DNA of 64,000 nucleotides, taken from the NCBI RefSeq assembly GCF_023612255.1, contig NZ_CP063231.1, forward strand, positions 974,001 through 1,038,000, in the 5' to 3' direction. Each line of letters opens with the position of its first letter. The first letter of the stretch is position 1. Below are positions 44,997-54,682 of this stretch, piece after piece. This DNA comes from Luteibacter flocculans (lineage in GTDB: Bacteria > Pseudomonadota > Gammaproteobacteria > Xanthomonadales > Rhodanobacteraceae). The translations under genes and the position numbers were made by a program. The notes under the pieces were generated by a model. The model saw only the letters and a program-made list of their open reading frames with translations, made no database searches and was not told where the DNA came from.

Positions 44997-47338
44997 GGCT
45001 GCGCGGATCGGGAACAGCGATCCGACGTGTCGCCGCGGCGTGCGCGGCAATGACCGCGTGTGTGCTGGCGACGAGCGCGTTCGCCGGATCCGCCTCGGGC
45101 TGGTCGCTACTCCCCATGCCCGCCGTCGTGAGGCCGGCCGCTGCGGGCACGGTCGACATCCGCGACGGCGCAGGCGTCGCCGTGCGCGGAGTCTCCGACG
45201 CCGCCATGGCGACTGTCGTCGACAACTTCGTGCAGCGACTCGCGACCGTGCGTGGTCTGACGATGCGCAAGGTCGCTGGCGGCGAGCCGGCGATGGTGAC
45301 ATTCGACGTTCGCTCGGACGCACCCGTCGTGGGCGAGGAAGGCTATGCGATAGCCGTGGGCGAACAGGGCATCGTCGTCACGGCGCGCACGCCGCGCGGC
45401 GCGTTCTACGGAAGCGTGACGGTATGGCAGTTGATGACGCAGCCGGGTTGGACGCGTGGCGAACCCGCGCGCGTGCCTTACGGCAACATCGAGGACCATC
45501 CGCGCTTCGCATGGCGCGCCGTGTTGCTCGACTCGAGCCGGCATTACCAGGGCGCGGACGAGATCAAGCGACTGATCGACGTGATGTCGCTCGACAAGCT
45601 CAACGTGCTCGTCTGGCACCTCACCGATGACCAGGGCTGGCGCCTGCCGGTACCGAGCTACCCCGAGCTGTCCACGACAGGCGCCTGTCGTGACGCGGTG
45701 GGCAACGACAGTGAAGTAACCGGTGCTCCGACCAAACCGTATTGCAAGGTCTACACGACCGCCGAGATCGGCGACATCGTGCGTTATGCCGCCGCACGCT
45801 ATGTCGAGATCGTGCCGGAGATCGATCTTCCGGGGCATTCGCAAGCCGCCATCGCCGCCTATCCGTGGCTCGGTGTGACGGGCAAGCGCCCACCCGTGTG
45901 GACCGATTGGGGTGTGAGCCCATGGCTGCTCAATCCGAATGCGAAGACGCTGCGCTTCGTGACGGACGTGATGGACGAAGCGATGCGGCTGTTTCCGTCG
46001 CGCTACATCTCCATCGGCGGCGATGAGGCGGACAAGCAACAGTGGAACGCGTCGCCCGAGGTCAACGCGCAGATGAAGGCGCTGAAGCTCGCCAACATGG
46101 ACGAGCTGCAGGGCTGGTTCATGCAGCAGGTGGCCACGTATCTTGTCGAGCACGGTCGGACACCGGTGGGCTGGGACGACGAGGTAGCCGCGGGCGTCGC
46201 ACTTCCGCAGGGTCAGGTAGTGATGTCCTGGCACGGCGATCACGACGAGCGCGTGGCGCTTGCGGCGCTTCGCCAGGGCCACGACGTGGTGATGACGCCG
46301 CAGGAATCGTTGTACTTCGACCACCGGCAATCCGGACATGCGGACGAATGGGCTGGCCCGCCGCCCGAGGTCACGCTGCGCGACGCCTACGACACGCAGC
46401 TTGTACCCCCGGGCACCCGTGCGGACGAAGCGAAACATATCGTCGGCGTGCAGGCCGGCCTCTGGTCCGAGCAGTTGCTGACGTTCGCGCATGTGCAGCA
46501 TGCCGCCTTCCCGCGCATCGCCGCGCTGGCCGAGCTGGGCTGGTCGCCGCCGGCTGCCCATGACTGGGATGGATTCCTTGCGCGTCTCCCCGGTGAGTTG
46601 GCGCGTTACCGCGCACTAGGTATCGCCAGCGCGGATAGCGCGTTTGCGCCGACGTTCGAGATATCGCATCCGGCCGAAGGAGCATTTCGCGCCGTGCTCG
46701 CGAACCAGATTCACGCTGGCGACATCCGTTACACCATCGATGGCACCGAGCCTGCCGCGAACTCCCCGACCTACACGCAGCCCCTTTCGCTGCCGGTGGG
46801 AGCCACCTTGCGGGCAGCCACATTTGCGACCGACGGCAGCGTCCTTGCCACGGCCCGTTCGACCTCGCTGGACGAGGCCACGTTGTGGAGCCGCGACAGC
46901 TCTGCGCTGGAGACCTGCTCGGGCGAGCCACCGTCGCGTCTGCAGGGTTCGGCACCGGCACATGGCCCGAGTCCAGTCTACGCGGTCGAGATCGGAAACG
47001 CCTGCTGGATCTGGCCGGCAGTAAGCCTGCAGGGCGCGACCCGTGTGGCCGTGACGGCCGAAAAGCTGCCCTGGCGCTACGGCGACGAAGCCCGTGGTGC
47101 CGTGGTGCACAGTGGCAACGATACGGGCGACGCCATCGAAATCCATGCCAACCGTTGCGACGGCCCGCGACTGGCGATGCTGCCGCTTGGCAGCGTCTTG
47201 CCGGCGGGCGGGTTGGTGCGACGGGAGACGAACCTCCCGGCACGTATTGCTGCGGATGTGCACGCCTTGTGTGTCTTCGCAACGGGCGACCCACGCCAAG
47301 GGCAGTGGGCGATCGGAAAGCTTTCGTTCTTGAAGTAA
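44993..47338 (+). CDS. Secreted GH20 beta-N-acetylhexosaminidase
   Basis: Removes terminal GlcNAc (or GalNAc) from chitin oligosaccharides or glycans. The 781 aa comprise a signal peptide (about 1-32, ending SAFAG), a GH20 N-terminal domain, a catalytic barrel with DLPGHSQA near 285 and the catalytic pair Asp344-Glu345 (GGDEA), and a C-terminal beta domain (about 560-625, IRYTIDGTEPAANSPTY, chitobiase/hexosaminidase C-terminal type), then an extra ~150-residue tail with two Cys pairs. GTG 44993 overlaps the kinase stop. The product is probably periplasmic or surface-bound, feeding the TonB receptor next door. Confidence 0.93.
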   Translation: MRLRGSGTAIRRVAAACAAMTACVLATSAFAGSASGWSLLPMPAVVRPAAAGTVDIRDGAGVAVRGVSDAAMATVVDNFVQRLATVRGLTMRKVAGGEPAMVTFDVRSDAPVVGEEGYAIAVGEQGIVVTARTPRGAFYGSVTVWQLMTQPGWTRGEPARVPYGNIEDHPRFAWRAVLLDSSRHYQGADEIKRLIDVMSLDKLNVLVWHLTDDQGWRLPVPSYPELSTTGACRDAVGNDSEVTGAPTKPYCKVYTTAEIGDIVRYAAARYVEIVPEIDLPGHSQAAIAAYPWLGVTGKRPPVWTDWGVSPWLLNPNAKTLRFVTDVMDEAMRLFPSRYISIGGDEADKQQWNASPEVNAQMKALKLANMDELQGWFMQQVATYLVEHGRTPVGWDDEVAAGVALPQGQVVMSWHGDHDERVALAALRQGHDVVMTPQESLYFDHRQSGHADEWAGPPPEVTLRDAYDTQLVPPGTRADEAKHIVGVQAGLWSEQLLTFAHVQHAAFPRIAALAELGWSPPAAHDWDGFLARLPGELARYRALGIASADSAFAPTFEISHPAEGAFRAVLANQIHAGDIRYTIDGTEPAANSPTYTQPLSLPVGATLRAATFATDGSVLATARSTSLDEATLWSRDSSALETCSGEPPSRLQGSAPAHGPSPVYAVEIGNACWIWPAVSLQGATRVAVTAEKLPWRYGDEARGAVVHSGNDTGDAIEIHANRCDGPRLAMLPLGSVLPAGGLVRRETNLPARIAADVHALCVFATGDPRQGQWAIGKLSFLK

Positions 47339-47409
47339 AGACGGCACGCCTTCGGGCACGGCCGGGCAGTACGCGTTCCCGACAGGCAACAGTCACGAGG
47401 TCACGGCTC

Positions 47410-50400
47410 ATGTCCACAGCACTTCGCAAGCATCCCTTGTCGTTCGCCATCGCGGTGACCCTGCTGGCCGTCGCTTCGACGGCAGTGGTCGCCCAGGACG
47501 GGCAGGCCGCGCCGCCGGCTACCCCGCAAGCCAAGCCGCCCACGGTCGCCGCCAAAAAAGGGGACGACAAGGACAAGCAAGGCGACGCGGCGAAGGGTGC
47601 CGTCGATCTATCCGGCGTCACGGTCACGGGCGTTCGCGCATCGCAGATGAAGGCGATAGACGTGAAGCGCGACGCCGACAAGATCCAGGACAGCATCACT
47701 GCCGAAAACATCGGCGCACTGCCCGACACGACGATCACCGACTCGCTCCAGCGCATCACCGGTGTGCAGATCAATCGCGATGCGGGTGTGGGTACCTCGG
47801 TGGACGTGCGCGGCCTCCCGCAGGTGGGCACCATGCTCAACGGTGAGGTATTCATCACCGCGGACCAGATCGATTCCCAGCAGCCCGACTTCAGCATGCT
47901 GCCATCGACGCTGTTCCACGGCGCGGACGTGGTCAAATCGTCCACCGCCAACGAAACCGATGCGGGTATCAGCGGCGCGATCGACCTGCACACCTATCGG
48001 CCCTGGGATCTGCCTTCGGGCTTCACGTACAGCTATTCGGCCAATGGCGAGCGCGGCTCGACCACGAAGCATACGGGGCCGGAGGCTAACGGCCTCTTTT
48101 CCTACAACGACCACGGTCGCTGGGGATTCCTCATCTCGGGCGATTACTCCGATACGCGGCGCATGAACTCCACCGAAGGCCTCGATCAGTATGGCGCGGT
48201 GCTCAACGGCGAGAACGCCACCAGCGCCGGTGGCTACAACGGCTTCCTCACGCCGTGGAACGGTGCGCCCATCCCCTCGCAGATCGTGCAGAACGCCGAT
48301 GGCAGCGTGGACGTGAACGGGGACGGCAAGTCGAACGGCGTCTTCATGGGCAGCCAGAATTTCGGCATCAACCAGATCACTACCCAGCGCCAGCGGAAGT
48401 CGGGTAATGCGTCGTTCCAGTTCGACATCGGTAACGGCTTCAGCCTGACGAGCGATTACTTCTATTCGCAGCAGCACCAGTTCGATCGAAACGTAGGCGT
48501 CCAGTTCAACTCCACCAACTGGCAGGGCGCGACGTACGTGCCGCTGCAGTCGCGCGATACCGGCCGGCCGGCACTCGGTTCATACGGCACGCCGGAACCG
48601 GGTTGGGAGGGATCGAACATCTACACGACGCAGGTCTACAAGAAGTGGCCGGGCGACGTGGAGTCGTATTCACAGATGATCCGCAAGTTTTCCGTAGCGA
48701 AGAACCTGAATCTGCAGCTCGACTACGATGACGGCGGCCCCTTCACCGGATCGCTTCGCGGCATCCACGACACGGCGTCGCAATCCGTGCAGGAAACCGA
48801 CGTCAATATTTCCGATTCGGACGGCGCCCTCTGGCCCAACGTGCTGAAGGACGGCGTGTCCGATGATGCGGTCCCGCCCGGGACGATGGTCTATCCCGCT
48901 GAACTGGGCGGCAATCGTGTCTTCAATCCCACGGGCATCCCGCAGAACACGCTTCCCATCGTCGCGGACTTCCGTGGCCGATACCTAAAGATCAGCACAC
49001 CGGCCGAGCTGGCGGCAGCGTTCGCCAATCCCGCCGCCTGGACCATGAAGACGCTCGAATCGTCCGGCAACTACGATCGCAAGGTGGCCCTCAACGCCTT
49101 GCGATTCGACGGCAAGTTCGAGTTCAACGACGGCTTCAAGCTCGAGTTCGGCGTGCGCAACAGCATCCGCAACGCCGGTAACAAGGGCTGGACGTTCGAG
49201 ACGCCGGTCTACGCCGGCATGGGTGCGAGCGATCCTGGCGGGTGTCTGGTGCGTTACGTCGGCGCCGATGTGGTGTTGAACAGCGGGTCGTGCACGGCGG
49301 GCAACGACCAGGGCTATTTCCGCGCCGGTCCACTGTCGGCCATTTCCATGCCGAACACCGCGGCACCGCTGGCGAACAACTTCAAGGCGTATCACAACCT
49401 GCTCGGCTCCGGCATCGACTTCTGGGCGATCGACCCGGATGCCATGAAGAATCCCGAGGCTTACTGGAAGTCGCTATACCCGGATACGGTGCGGGTGGCC
49501 GAACCCGGCACCACCTGGGGCGTGCGGCTCAAGGAACTGTCGAGCTACCTGCAGGGCGACTTCAACGGCATGATCGGCGACATGCCTTACAGCGGCAACG
49601 TCGGCGTACGTCTCATCCGCAGCAACCTCGACGTGACGCAGCATCTTAGCGGCGATCCGGGCGCGTACGGCGACGAGCCGGAGGATGTGGGCAGGGACAT
49701 CACGAAGCGCTCGTACCAGGACGTATTGCCGTCGGCCAACTTCTCCCTGGACGTGACGGACAGCCTCAAGTTTCGCCTGGCGTACTCGAAGAACATGATG
49801 CCGCTGGACCTGAGCACCTGGGGCGGCGGTCTGCAGTTGAACTACTCGTTGTCCGAGACGCCGGACGGGCCCGTGTTCCGTGTGGCCAACGGCACGTCGT
49901 CGGGCAACCCTAAACTGGACCCTTGGCGTTCGACCAACTTCGGCGCCTCGGCGGAGTGGTACATCAACCCCACCAGCATGGTCAGCCTCGCGCTGTTCCG
50001 CATCAACGTGGACAGCTTCATCAAGAACGGTAGCGTCACCAACTGCACGCTGCCCGATGAGGACGGTGTGGTGCGCAACCACTGCATCGTGATCACCGAG
50101 CCTGTGCAAGGCACAGGCAACAGCATCAAGGGCGCGGAGTTCGATTACCGCCAGGGCTTCACCTTCCTGCCAGGCATCTTCTCGAAGACAGGCGTGGAGT
50201 TCAATGCCACCTACGCGCCAAGCAATTCCGGCGAGAAGGATCTTGCCGGCAAGAAAATCCCGTTCCAGGACAATTCGACGAAGTCGGGCAACGTCATCCT
50301 CTGGTACCAGGACGACCGCTTCCAGGCACGCGTGGCATACAACTATCGCTCGCGGCGCGCGGTGTCCGACAGCGTCGGCGGCATCACCGGGCTGGAGCTG

Positions 50401-50589
50401 TACGAAGCGCCGCAGGAATACATCGACGCATCCATCTCGTACAAGTTCGCCAAGCAGCTCGAAGTGTTCCTCAACGGCACGAACCTGACCAACGAATACC
50501 AGCGCTATTACCTGACGTGGAAGGATCAGCCCGGGCACTCGACATTCTCCGAGCGCATGTTCATGTTCGGCATCCGTGGCCAGTGGTAG
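47410..50589 (+). CDS. TonB-dependent outer-membrane receptor (oligosaccharide type)
   Basis: A 1059-aa receptor with signal peptide at about 1-28 (ending VVAQD), a Lys/Pro/Ala-rich spacer, a TonB-box-like LSGVTVTGVRAS near 72, a plug domain (ITAENIGALPDTTITDSLQRITGVQI, VDVRGLPQ) and a long beta-barrel ending with the aromatic FGIRGQW that marks outer-membrane insertion. The TIGR01782-like pattern is common in xanthomonads and Caulobacter for glycan uptake. The flanking GH20 and GH2 enzymes suggest amino-sugar oligomers as ligands. The ATG at 47410 gives the signal peptide; the gene follows the GH20 gene by 71 bases. Confidence 0.93.
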   Translation: MSTALRKHPLSFAIAVTLLAVASTAVVAQDGQAAPPATPQAKPPTVAAKKGDDKDKQGDAAKGAVDLSGVTVTGVRASQMKAIDVKRDADKIQDSITAENIGALPDTTITDSLQRITGVQINRDAGVGTSVDVRGLPQVGTMLNGEVFITADQIDSQQPDFSMLPSTLFHGADVVKSSTANETDAGISGAIDLHTYRPWDLPSGFTYSYSANGERGSTTKHTGPEANGLFSYNDHGRWGFLISGDYSDTRRMNSTEGLDQYGAVLNGENATSAGGYNGFLTPWNGAPIPSQIVQNADGSVDVNGDGKSNGVFMGSQNFGINQITTQRQRKSGNASFQFDIGNGFSLTSDYFYSQQHQFDRNVGVQFNSTNWQGATYVPLQSRDTGRPALGSYGTPEPGWEGSNIYTTQVYKKWPGDVESYSQMIRKFSVAKNLNLQLDYDDGGPFTGSLRGIHDTASQSVQETDVNISDSDGALWPNVLKDGVSDDAVPPGTMVYPAELGGNRVFNPTGIPQNTLPIVADFRGRYLKISTPAELAAAFANPAAWTMKTLESSGNYDRKVALNALRFDGKFEFNDGFKLEFGVRNSIRNAGNKGWTFETPVYAGMGASDPGGCLVRYVGADVVLNSGSCTAGNDQGYFRAGPLSAISMPNTAAPLANNFKAYHNLLGSGIDFWAIDPDAMKNPEAYWKSLYPDTVRVAEPGTTWGVRLKELSSYLQGDFNGMIGDMPYSGNVGVRLIRSNLDVTQHLSGDPGAYGDEPEDVGRDITKRSYQDVLPSANFSLDVTDSLKFRLAYSKNMMPLDLSTWGGGLQLNYSLSETPDGPVFRVANGTSSGNPKLDPWRSTNFGASAEWYINPTSMVSLALFRINVDSFIKNGSVTNCTLPDEDGVVRNHCIVITEPVQGTGNSIKGAEFDYRQGFTFLPGIFSKTGVEFNATYAPSNSGEKDLAGKKIPFQDNSTKSGNVILWYQDDRFQARVAYNYRSRRAVSDSVGGITGLELYEAPQEYIDASISYKFAKQLEVFLNGTNLTNEYQRYYLTWKDQPGHSTFSERMFMFGIRGQW

Positions 50590-50597
50590 GGGAACCC

Positions 50598-51959
50598 ATG
50601 AGCGAGCGTCAGTTCCATCGGTCTATCGGTGTCTTCTCCGGCACCGCCATCAACATGACGCAGATGTGCGGGATCGGTCCGTTCATCACCATCCCGCTGA
50701 TGGTGGCGGCCATGGGCGGGCCGCAGGCCATCGTCGGGTGGATCGTGGGCGCACTGCTCGCCATCGCCGATGGACTGGTGTGGGCGGAACTGGGCGCGGC
50801 CATGCCGGGTTCCGGCGGTACCTATGTGTACCTCCGGCGGGCGTTCCAGGCACGTAGCGGCAAGCTCATGCCGTTCCTCTTCATCTGGACGATGCTGCTC
50901 GCCATACCCCTGCTGATGTCCACGGGCATCATCGGCATGGTCGAATACCTGCAGTTCTTCTTCCCGAACATGGGCTGGTGGACCGCACGCATCGTCGGCG
51001 TGGCAGCGACGGCACTCGTGACGTGGCTGCTTTACCGCCGCATCGAATCCGTGCGAGTCATCACCATCGCTTTGTGGGTGATCATGCTCGTCTCGATCGT
51101 CGGAGTGGCGGCGGCCGGTTTCTCCCATTTCGATCCCCGACTGGCATTCGACTTTCCGGCGGGTGCATTCGGCCCGCGTTTCTTCGTCGGGCTCGGGGCG
51201 GGTCTCATTATCGGTGTATACGACTACCTCGGCTACAACACCACAGCCTATATTGGCGACGAACTGCGCGACCCGGGGCGCACCATGCCGCGCACCATCA
51301 TTATCTCGATCGTCGCCATGATGGTGATTTATCTCCTCCTCAACATCAGCGTGCTGGGTGTGGCGCCGTGGCAGGAGATCGCCGCGTCCAAATCCGTGGC
51401 ATCGCTGGTGGTGGAGCGGAGCTGGGGCCATACGGCGGCTGCAGTGATGACGGCTCTCATCATCATCACCGCATTGGCCTCGGTGTTCACAGGCTTGCTC
51501 GGCGGCTCGCGCGTGCCATTCGAGGCGGCGCGTGACAAGGTTTTCATTTCGACCTTTGGCAGGCTTCATGCGAAGCACGGCTTTCCGCACATCGCCTTGC
51601 TGACGATGGGCACGGTCACGGCCATCGGCACCTTCTTCGATCTGACCGACGTCATCAACATGCTGCTGACGGCGACGATCCTGGTGCAGTCGATCGCACA
51701 GATCGTGGCCCTCATCGTCCTGCGTCGCCGCGAACCTGGGCTTCACCGGCCCTATAGGCAATGGCTCTACCCGGTGCCTTGCATCATTGCCCTCGTGGGC
51801 TGGGTGTACGTGTACGTATCCGCGTCACCGCTTTCGCTGATGCTGTCGGGCGCATGGATCGTCGCAGGCCTCGTGGTGTTCACGCTGTGGGCTCGGGTGA
51901 ACGCAGCATGGCCCTTCGCGCCGACCGAGATGCCCTCCACCGCCGCCCCGGAGCTTTGA
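50598..51959 (+). CDS. APC-superfamily permease (amino acid/amine transporter)
   Basis: A 453-aa inner-membrane protein with about 12 hydrophobic segments. The start of TM1 shows the APC pattern GTAINMTQMCGIGPFI, and TM6 shows GLIIGVYDYLGYNTTAYIGDE. APC transporters usually move amino acids or polyamines. Here it takes the position where sugar clusters normally have an MFS or GntP transporter, so an amino-sugar substrate such as glucosamine is a hypothesis. The ATG at 50598 follows GGGGAACC, eight bases after the receptor stop. Co-transcription is very likely. Confidence 0.9.
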   Translation: MSERQFHRSIGVFSGTAINMTQMCGIGPFITIPLMVAAMGGPQAIVGWIVGALLAIADGLVWAELGAAMPGSGGTYVYLRRAFQARSGKLMPFLFIWTMLLAIPLLMSTGIIGMVEYLQFFFPNMGWWTARIVGVAATALVTWLLYRRIESVRVITIALWVIMLVSIVGVAAAGFSHFDPRLAFDFPAGAFGPRFFVGLGAGLIIGVYDYLGYNTTAYIGDELRDPGRTMPRTIIISIVAMMVIYLLLNISVLGVAPWQEIAASKSVASLVVERSWGHTAAAVMTALIIITALASVFTGLLGGSRVPFEAARDKVFISTFGRLHAKHGFPHIALLTMGTVTAIGTFFDLTDVINMLLTATILVQSIAQIVALIVLRRREPGLHRPYRQWLYPVPCIIALVGWVYVYVSASPLSLMLSGAWIVAGLVVFTLWARVNAAWPFAPTEMPSTAAPEL

Positions 51960-51963
51960 CGTC

Positions 51964-54672
51964 ATGCCAGTTTCAGCGAGGATCGTCCTTGCAGCAGTCA
52001 TCGCAACGAGCCTGGCATCCGCCTCCGTGGCGATGGCAGGTACTACCTACACCGACACGCGCGTTGCCGCGGACACCGGCACAGCCAGCCCGATCGGCCA
52101 TTGGCAGATTCAGGACACCGCAAAAGCGCAGAGCGACGGCGCGACGATTTCCAAGCATGGCTTTGCCACGAAGGACTGGTATCCGGTCACCGGCCGCGCC
52201 ACGGTCATGGCAGGGTTGTTGGAGAACGACGTCTTCAAGTTCGACGTCTTCCATAGCGACAACCTTCGCGCGGTGCAGGTGCCCGACGCCAGCGGCAACC
52301 TGTTCGTGACGCCGTGGTGGTACCGCGCGGGCTTCGAACTGTCGGAGGCGGAGGGAACACGACATACCTTGCTGCGCACCCACGGCATCATCGCCGCCGC
52401 GGACGCGTGGGTGAATGGGCAGAAGGTGGCCGACCATGCGGATCTCGCCGGGGCGTATCCCGAGCACGACATCGATGTGACGCGATGGGTGCATGCCGGT
52501 GCCAACGTCGTCGCCTTGAAGGTTTATCCCGGCGATCCACGAATGAGTCTGTCCATCGGCTGGGTCGATTGGAATCCCACGCCGCCGGACAACAACATGG
52601 GCCCATGGCGTGGCGTGGACATCGTTCAAACGGGCCCCGTGGCGCTGAGCGCGCCACACGTCGCTCCGACCTTGTCGACAGACCTGGCTCAGGCGACCCT
52701 GGCCGTGACCGTCACGGCGACGAACCTCGATGCGGTGGCGCACGACGTCACCGTCTCGGGCACCGCCGCCGACAAGCCGGTGCAACAGACGGTCCGTCTC
52801 AGCCCGGGGGAGGCGAAGGTCGTGTCGCTCGCTTCCGGTTCCGCGCCGGTCGTGACGTTGGATCATCCCAAGGTGTGGTGGCCCATCGGCATGGGCGAAC
52901 ATCCGTTGTATCGAATGGCGGTGACCGCGACGGTCGACGGCGCGCCCTCGGACCGCGCAGCGACGAACTTCGGCGTGCGCCGCGTCGAGTCCACGCTCAC
53001 CCGCCAGGGCTATCGCCAGTTCATCATCAATGGTCAGCCGTTGTTGATACGCGGCGGCGGTTGGGCACCCGATATGTTTCTGCGCGACGATCCAGCGCGC
53101 ATGGAGGCCGAGTTCAGCTACGTGGTGAATCTCGGCCTCAATACCATACGCAGCGAAGGCAAGCTGGAGAACGAACGCTTCTACGATCTTGCCGACCGCA
53201 ACGGCATCCTCGTGCTGCCCGGCTGGGAATGCTGCGACAAGTGGGAAGCTGCCGCGCAGACGGGTGGCGAGCCCTGGACCGACGCCGACATGCGCGTCGC
53301 GCAGGCATCGATGGCGAGCGAGGCGCGCCTGTTGCGCAATCATCCGTCCGTAATCGGCTTCTACATCGGCAGCGACCACGCGCCGCCGCCTGCGCTTGCG
53401 AAGATGTACATGGATACGCTTCGTGCCGAACGATGGTCGTTGCCCGTCATTTCCGCAGCCATCGACGTGACGACGGCCGAAGCCGGCCCCTCGGGCATGA
53501 AAATGGCGGGCCCCTACGACTGGATCCCGCCCTCGTACTGGTACGCGGACAAACTCGGCGCGGCATTCGGGTTCGATTCGGAAGTCAGTGCGGGAGCCGT
53601 CATCCCGCGTCTGGAGGATGTGCAGCGCATGCTGTCACCGCAGGAGCAGGAAGCGTTGTGGAGGTACCCGGAGACCCGGCAGTACCATGCCTCGGCCGAC
53701 TGGTCGACGTTCGCCGTGCTCACGCCATTCGACACTGCGCTCGCGAAACGCTACGGCGCACCGACCGACCTCGCCGACTATGTGGCGAAGGCTCAGTTGG
53801 ACAACTACGACAATGTGCGCGCGCAGTTCGAAGCCTTCAATGCACGCATGGGTGCGGCGAATCCTGCCACGGGCGTCATCTACTGGATGCTCAACAACGC
53901 TTGGCCGTCGCTTCACTGGCACCTGTACGACTACTACCTTAATCCGGCTGGCGCGTACTACGGTGCGAAGAAAGCGAACGAACCGCTGCACATCCAGTAC
54001 TCGTACGATTCGCGCTCCATCGTGGTCGTGAACCATACGCTGGAGCAACGACGTGGCTTGCAGGCCTCGGTCAAGGTGCGCAACCTCGACGGCAGCGTGC
54101 GCTACGACAAGCAGGTGCAGCGCATCGACCTGCTGGGCAATCATGCACAGACGGTGCTCGATCTGCCGTCGGTCGCCGGTTTGTCCACGGTGTATTTCGT
54201 CGAACTCGCACTGACCGAAGCCGACGGAAAGCCCGTGAGCCGTAATGTCTACTGGCTGTCCACGCGCAAGGACACGCTCGACTGGCCGAAGTCGAACTGG
54301 TACCTGACACCGGTCGTTCAGTACGGTGATTTCAGCGCCCTGGCTTCGTTGCCGAAGGCCACTCGCGAGGTCCGCGCTTCGACCGTGCGCGACGGCGACT
54401 ACGCGGTGACCACGGTCACGCTCTCCATTCCTTCGTCGTCGCCTTCGGCTGCCGTGCAGGAACATCTGGCGATCCGCCGTGGGGCAAAGGGCGAGCTTGC
54501 GCTGCCCGTGACCTGGTCTGACAATGACGTGACGCTCTGGCCCGGCGAATCCGTCGTGCTCACGGCGCGCTATCCGGCGCAGGGCACGGCCGGTACGGTG
54601 GTCGAGGTGTCCGGTTGGAATACTCCCGCGGCGCAGGTGGTTGCGGGAGCCACCCAGGGAACGAAGCATTGA
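51964..54672 (+). CDS. Secreted GH2 exo-beta-D-glucosaminidase (CsxA-like)
   Basis: Predicted to cleave glucosamine from the non-reducing end of chitosan oligomers. The 902 aa have a signal peptide (about 1-25), a GH2 sugar-binding domain (about 60-225), an Ig-like domain, and a barrel with RGGGWAPDMFLRDDP near 358. In CsxA of Amycolatopsis the acid/base is Asp469 (not the usual NE Glu) and the nucleophile is Glu541; here the matching residues are Asp471 in GSDHAP and Glu540 in FDSEVSAG. C-terminal beta domains follow. A beta-mannosidase-like alternative is less likely because of GSD. The ATG at 51964 is four bases after the permease stop. Confidence 0.88.
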   Translation: MPVSARIVLAAVIATSLASASVAMAGTTYTDTRVAADTGTASPIGHWQIQDTAKAQSDGATISKHGFATKDWYPVTGRATVMAGLLENDVFKFDVFHSDNLRAVQVPDASGNLFVTPWWYRAGFELSEAEGTRHTLLRTHGIIAAADAWVNGQKVADHADLAGAYPEHDIDVTRWVHAGANVVALKVYPGDPRMSLSIGWVDWNPTPPDNNMGPWRGVDIVQTGPVALSAPHVAPTLSTDLAQATLAVTVTATNLDAVAHDVTVSGTAADKPVQQTVRLSPGEAKVVSLASGSAPVVTLDHPKVWWPIGMGEHPLYRMAVTATVDGAPSDRAATNFGVRRVESTLTRQGYRQFIINGQPLLIRGGGWAPDMFLRDDPARMEAEFSYVVNLGLNTIRSEGKLENERFYDLADRNGILVLPGWECCDKWEAAAQTGGEPWTDADMRVAQASMASEARLLRNHPSVIGFYIGSDHAPPPALAKMYMDTLRAERWSLPVISAAIDVTTAEAGPSGMKMAGPYDWIPPSYWYADKLGAAFGFDSEVSAGAVIPRLEDVQRMLSPQEQEALWRYPETRQYHASADWSTFAVLTPFDTALAKRYGAPTDLADYVAKAQLDNYDNVRAQFEAFNARMGAANPATGVIYWMLNNAWPSLHWHLYDYYLNPAGAYYGAKKANEPLHIQYSYDSRSIVVVNHTLEQRRGLQASVKVRNLDGSVRYDKQVQRIDLLGNHAQTVLDLPSVAGLSTVYFVELALTEADGKPVSRNVYWLSTRKDTLDWPKSNWYLTPVVQYGDFSALASLPKATREVRASTVRDGDYAVTTVTLSIPSSSPSAAVQEHLAIRRGAKGELALPVTWSDNDVTLWPGESVVLTARYPAQGTAGTVVEVSGWNTPAAQVVAGATQGTKH

Positions 54673-54682
54673 AGAGGCCTTC

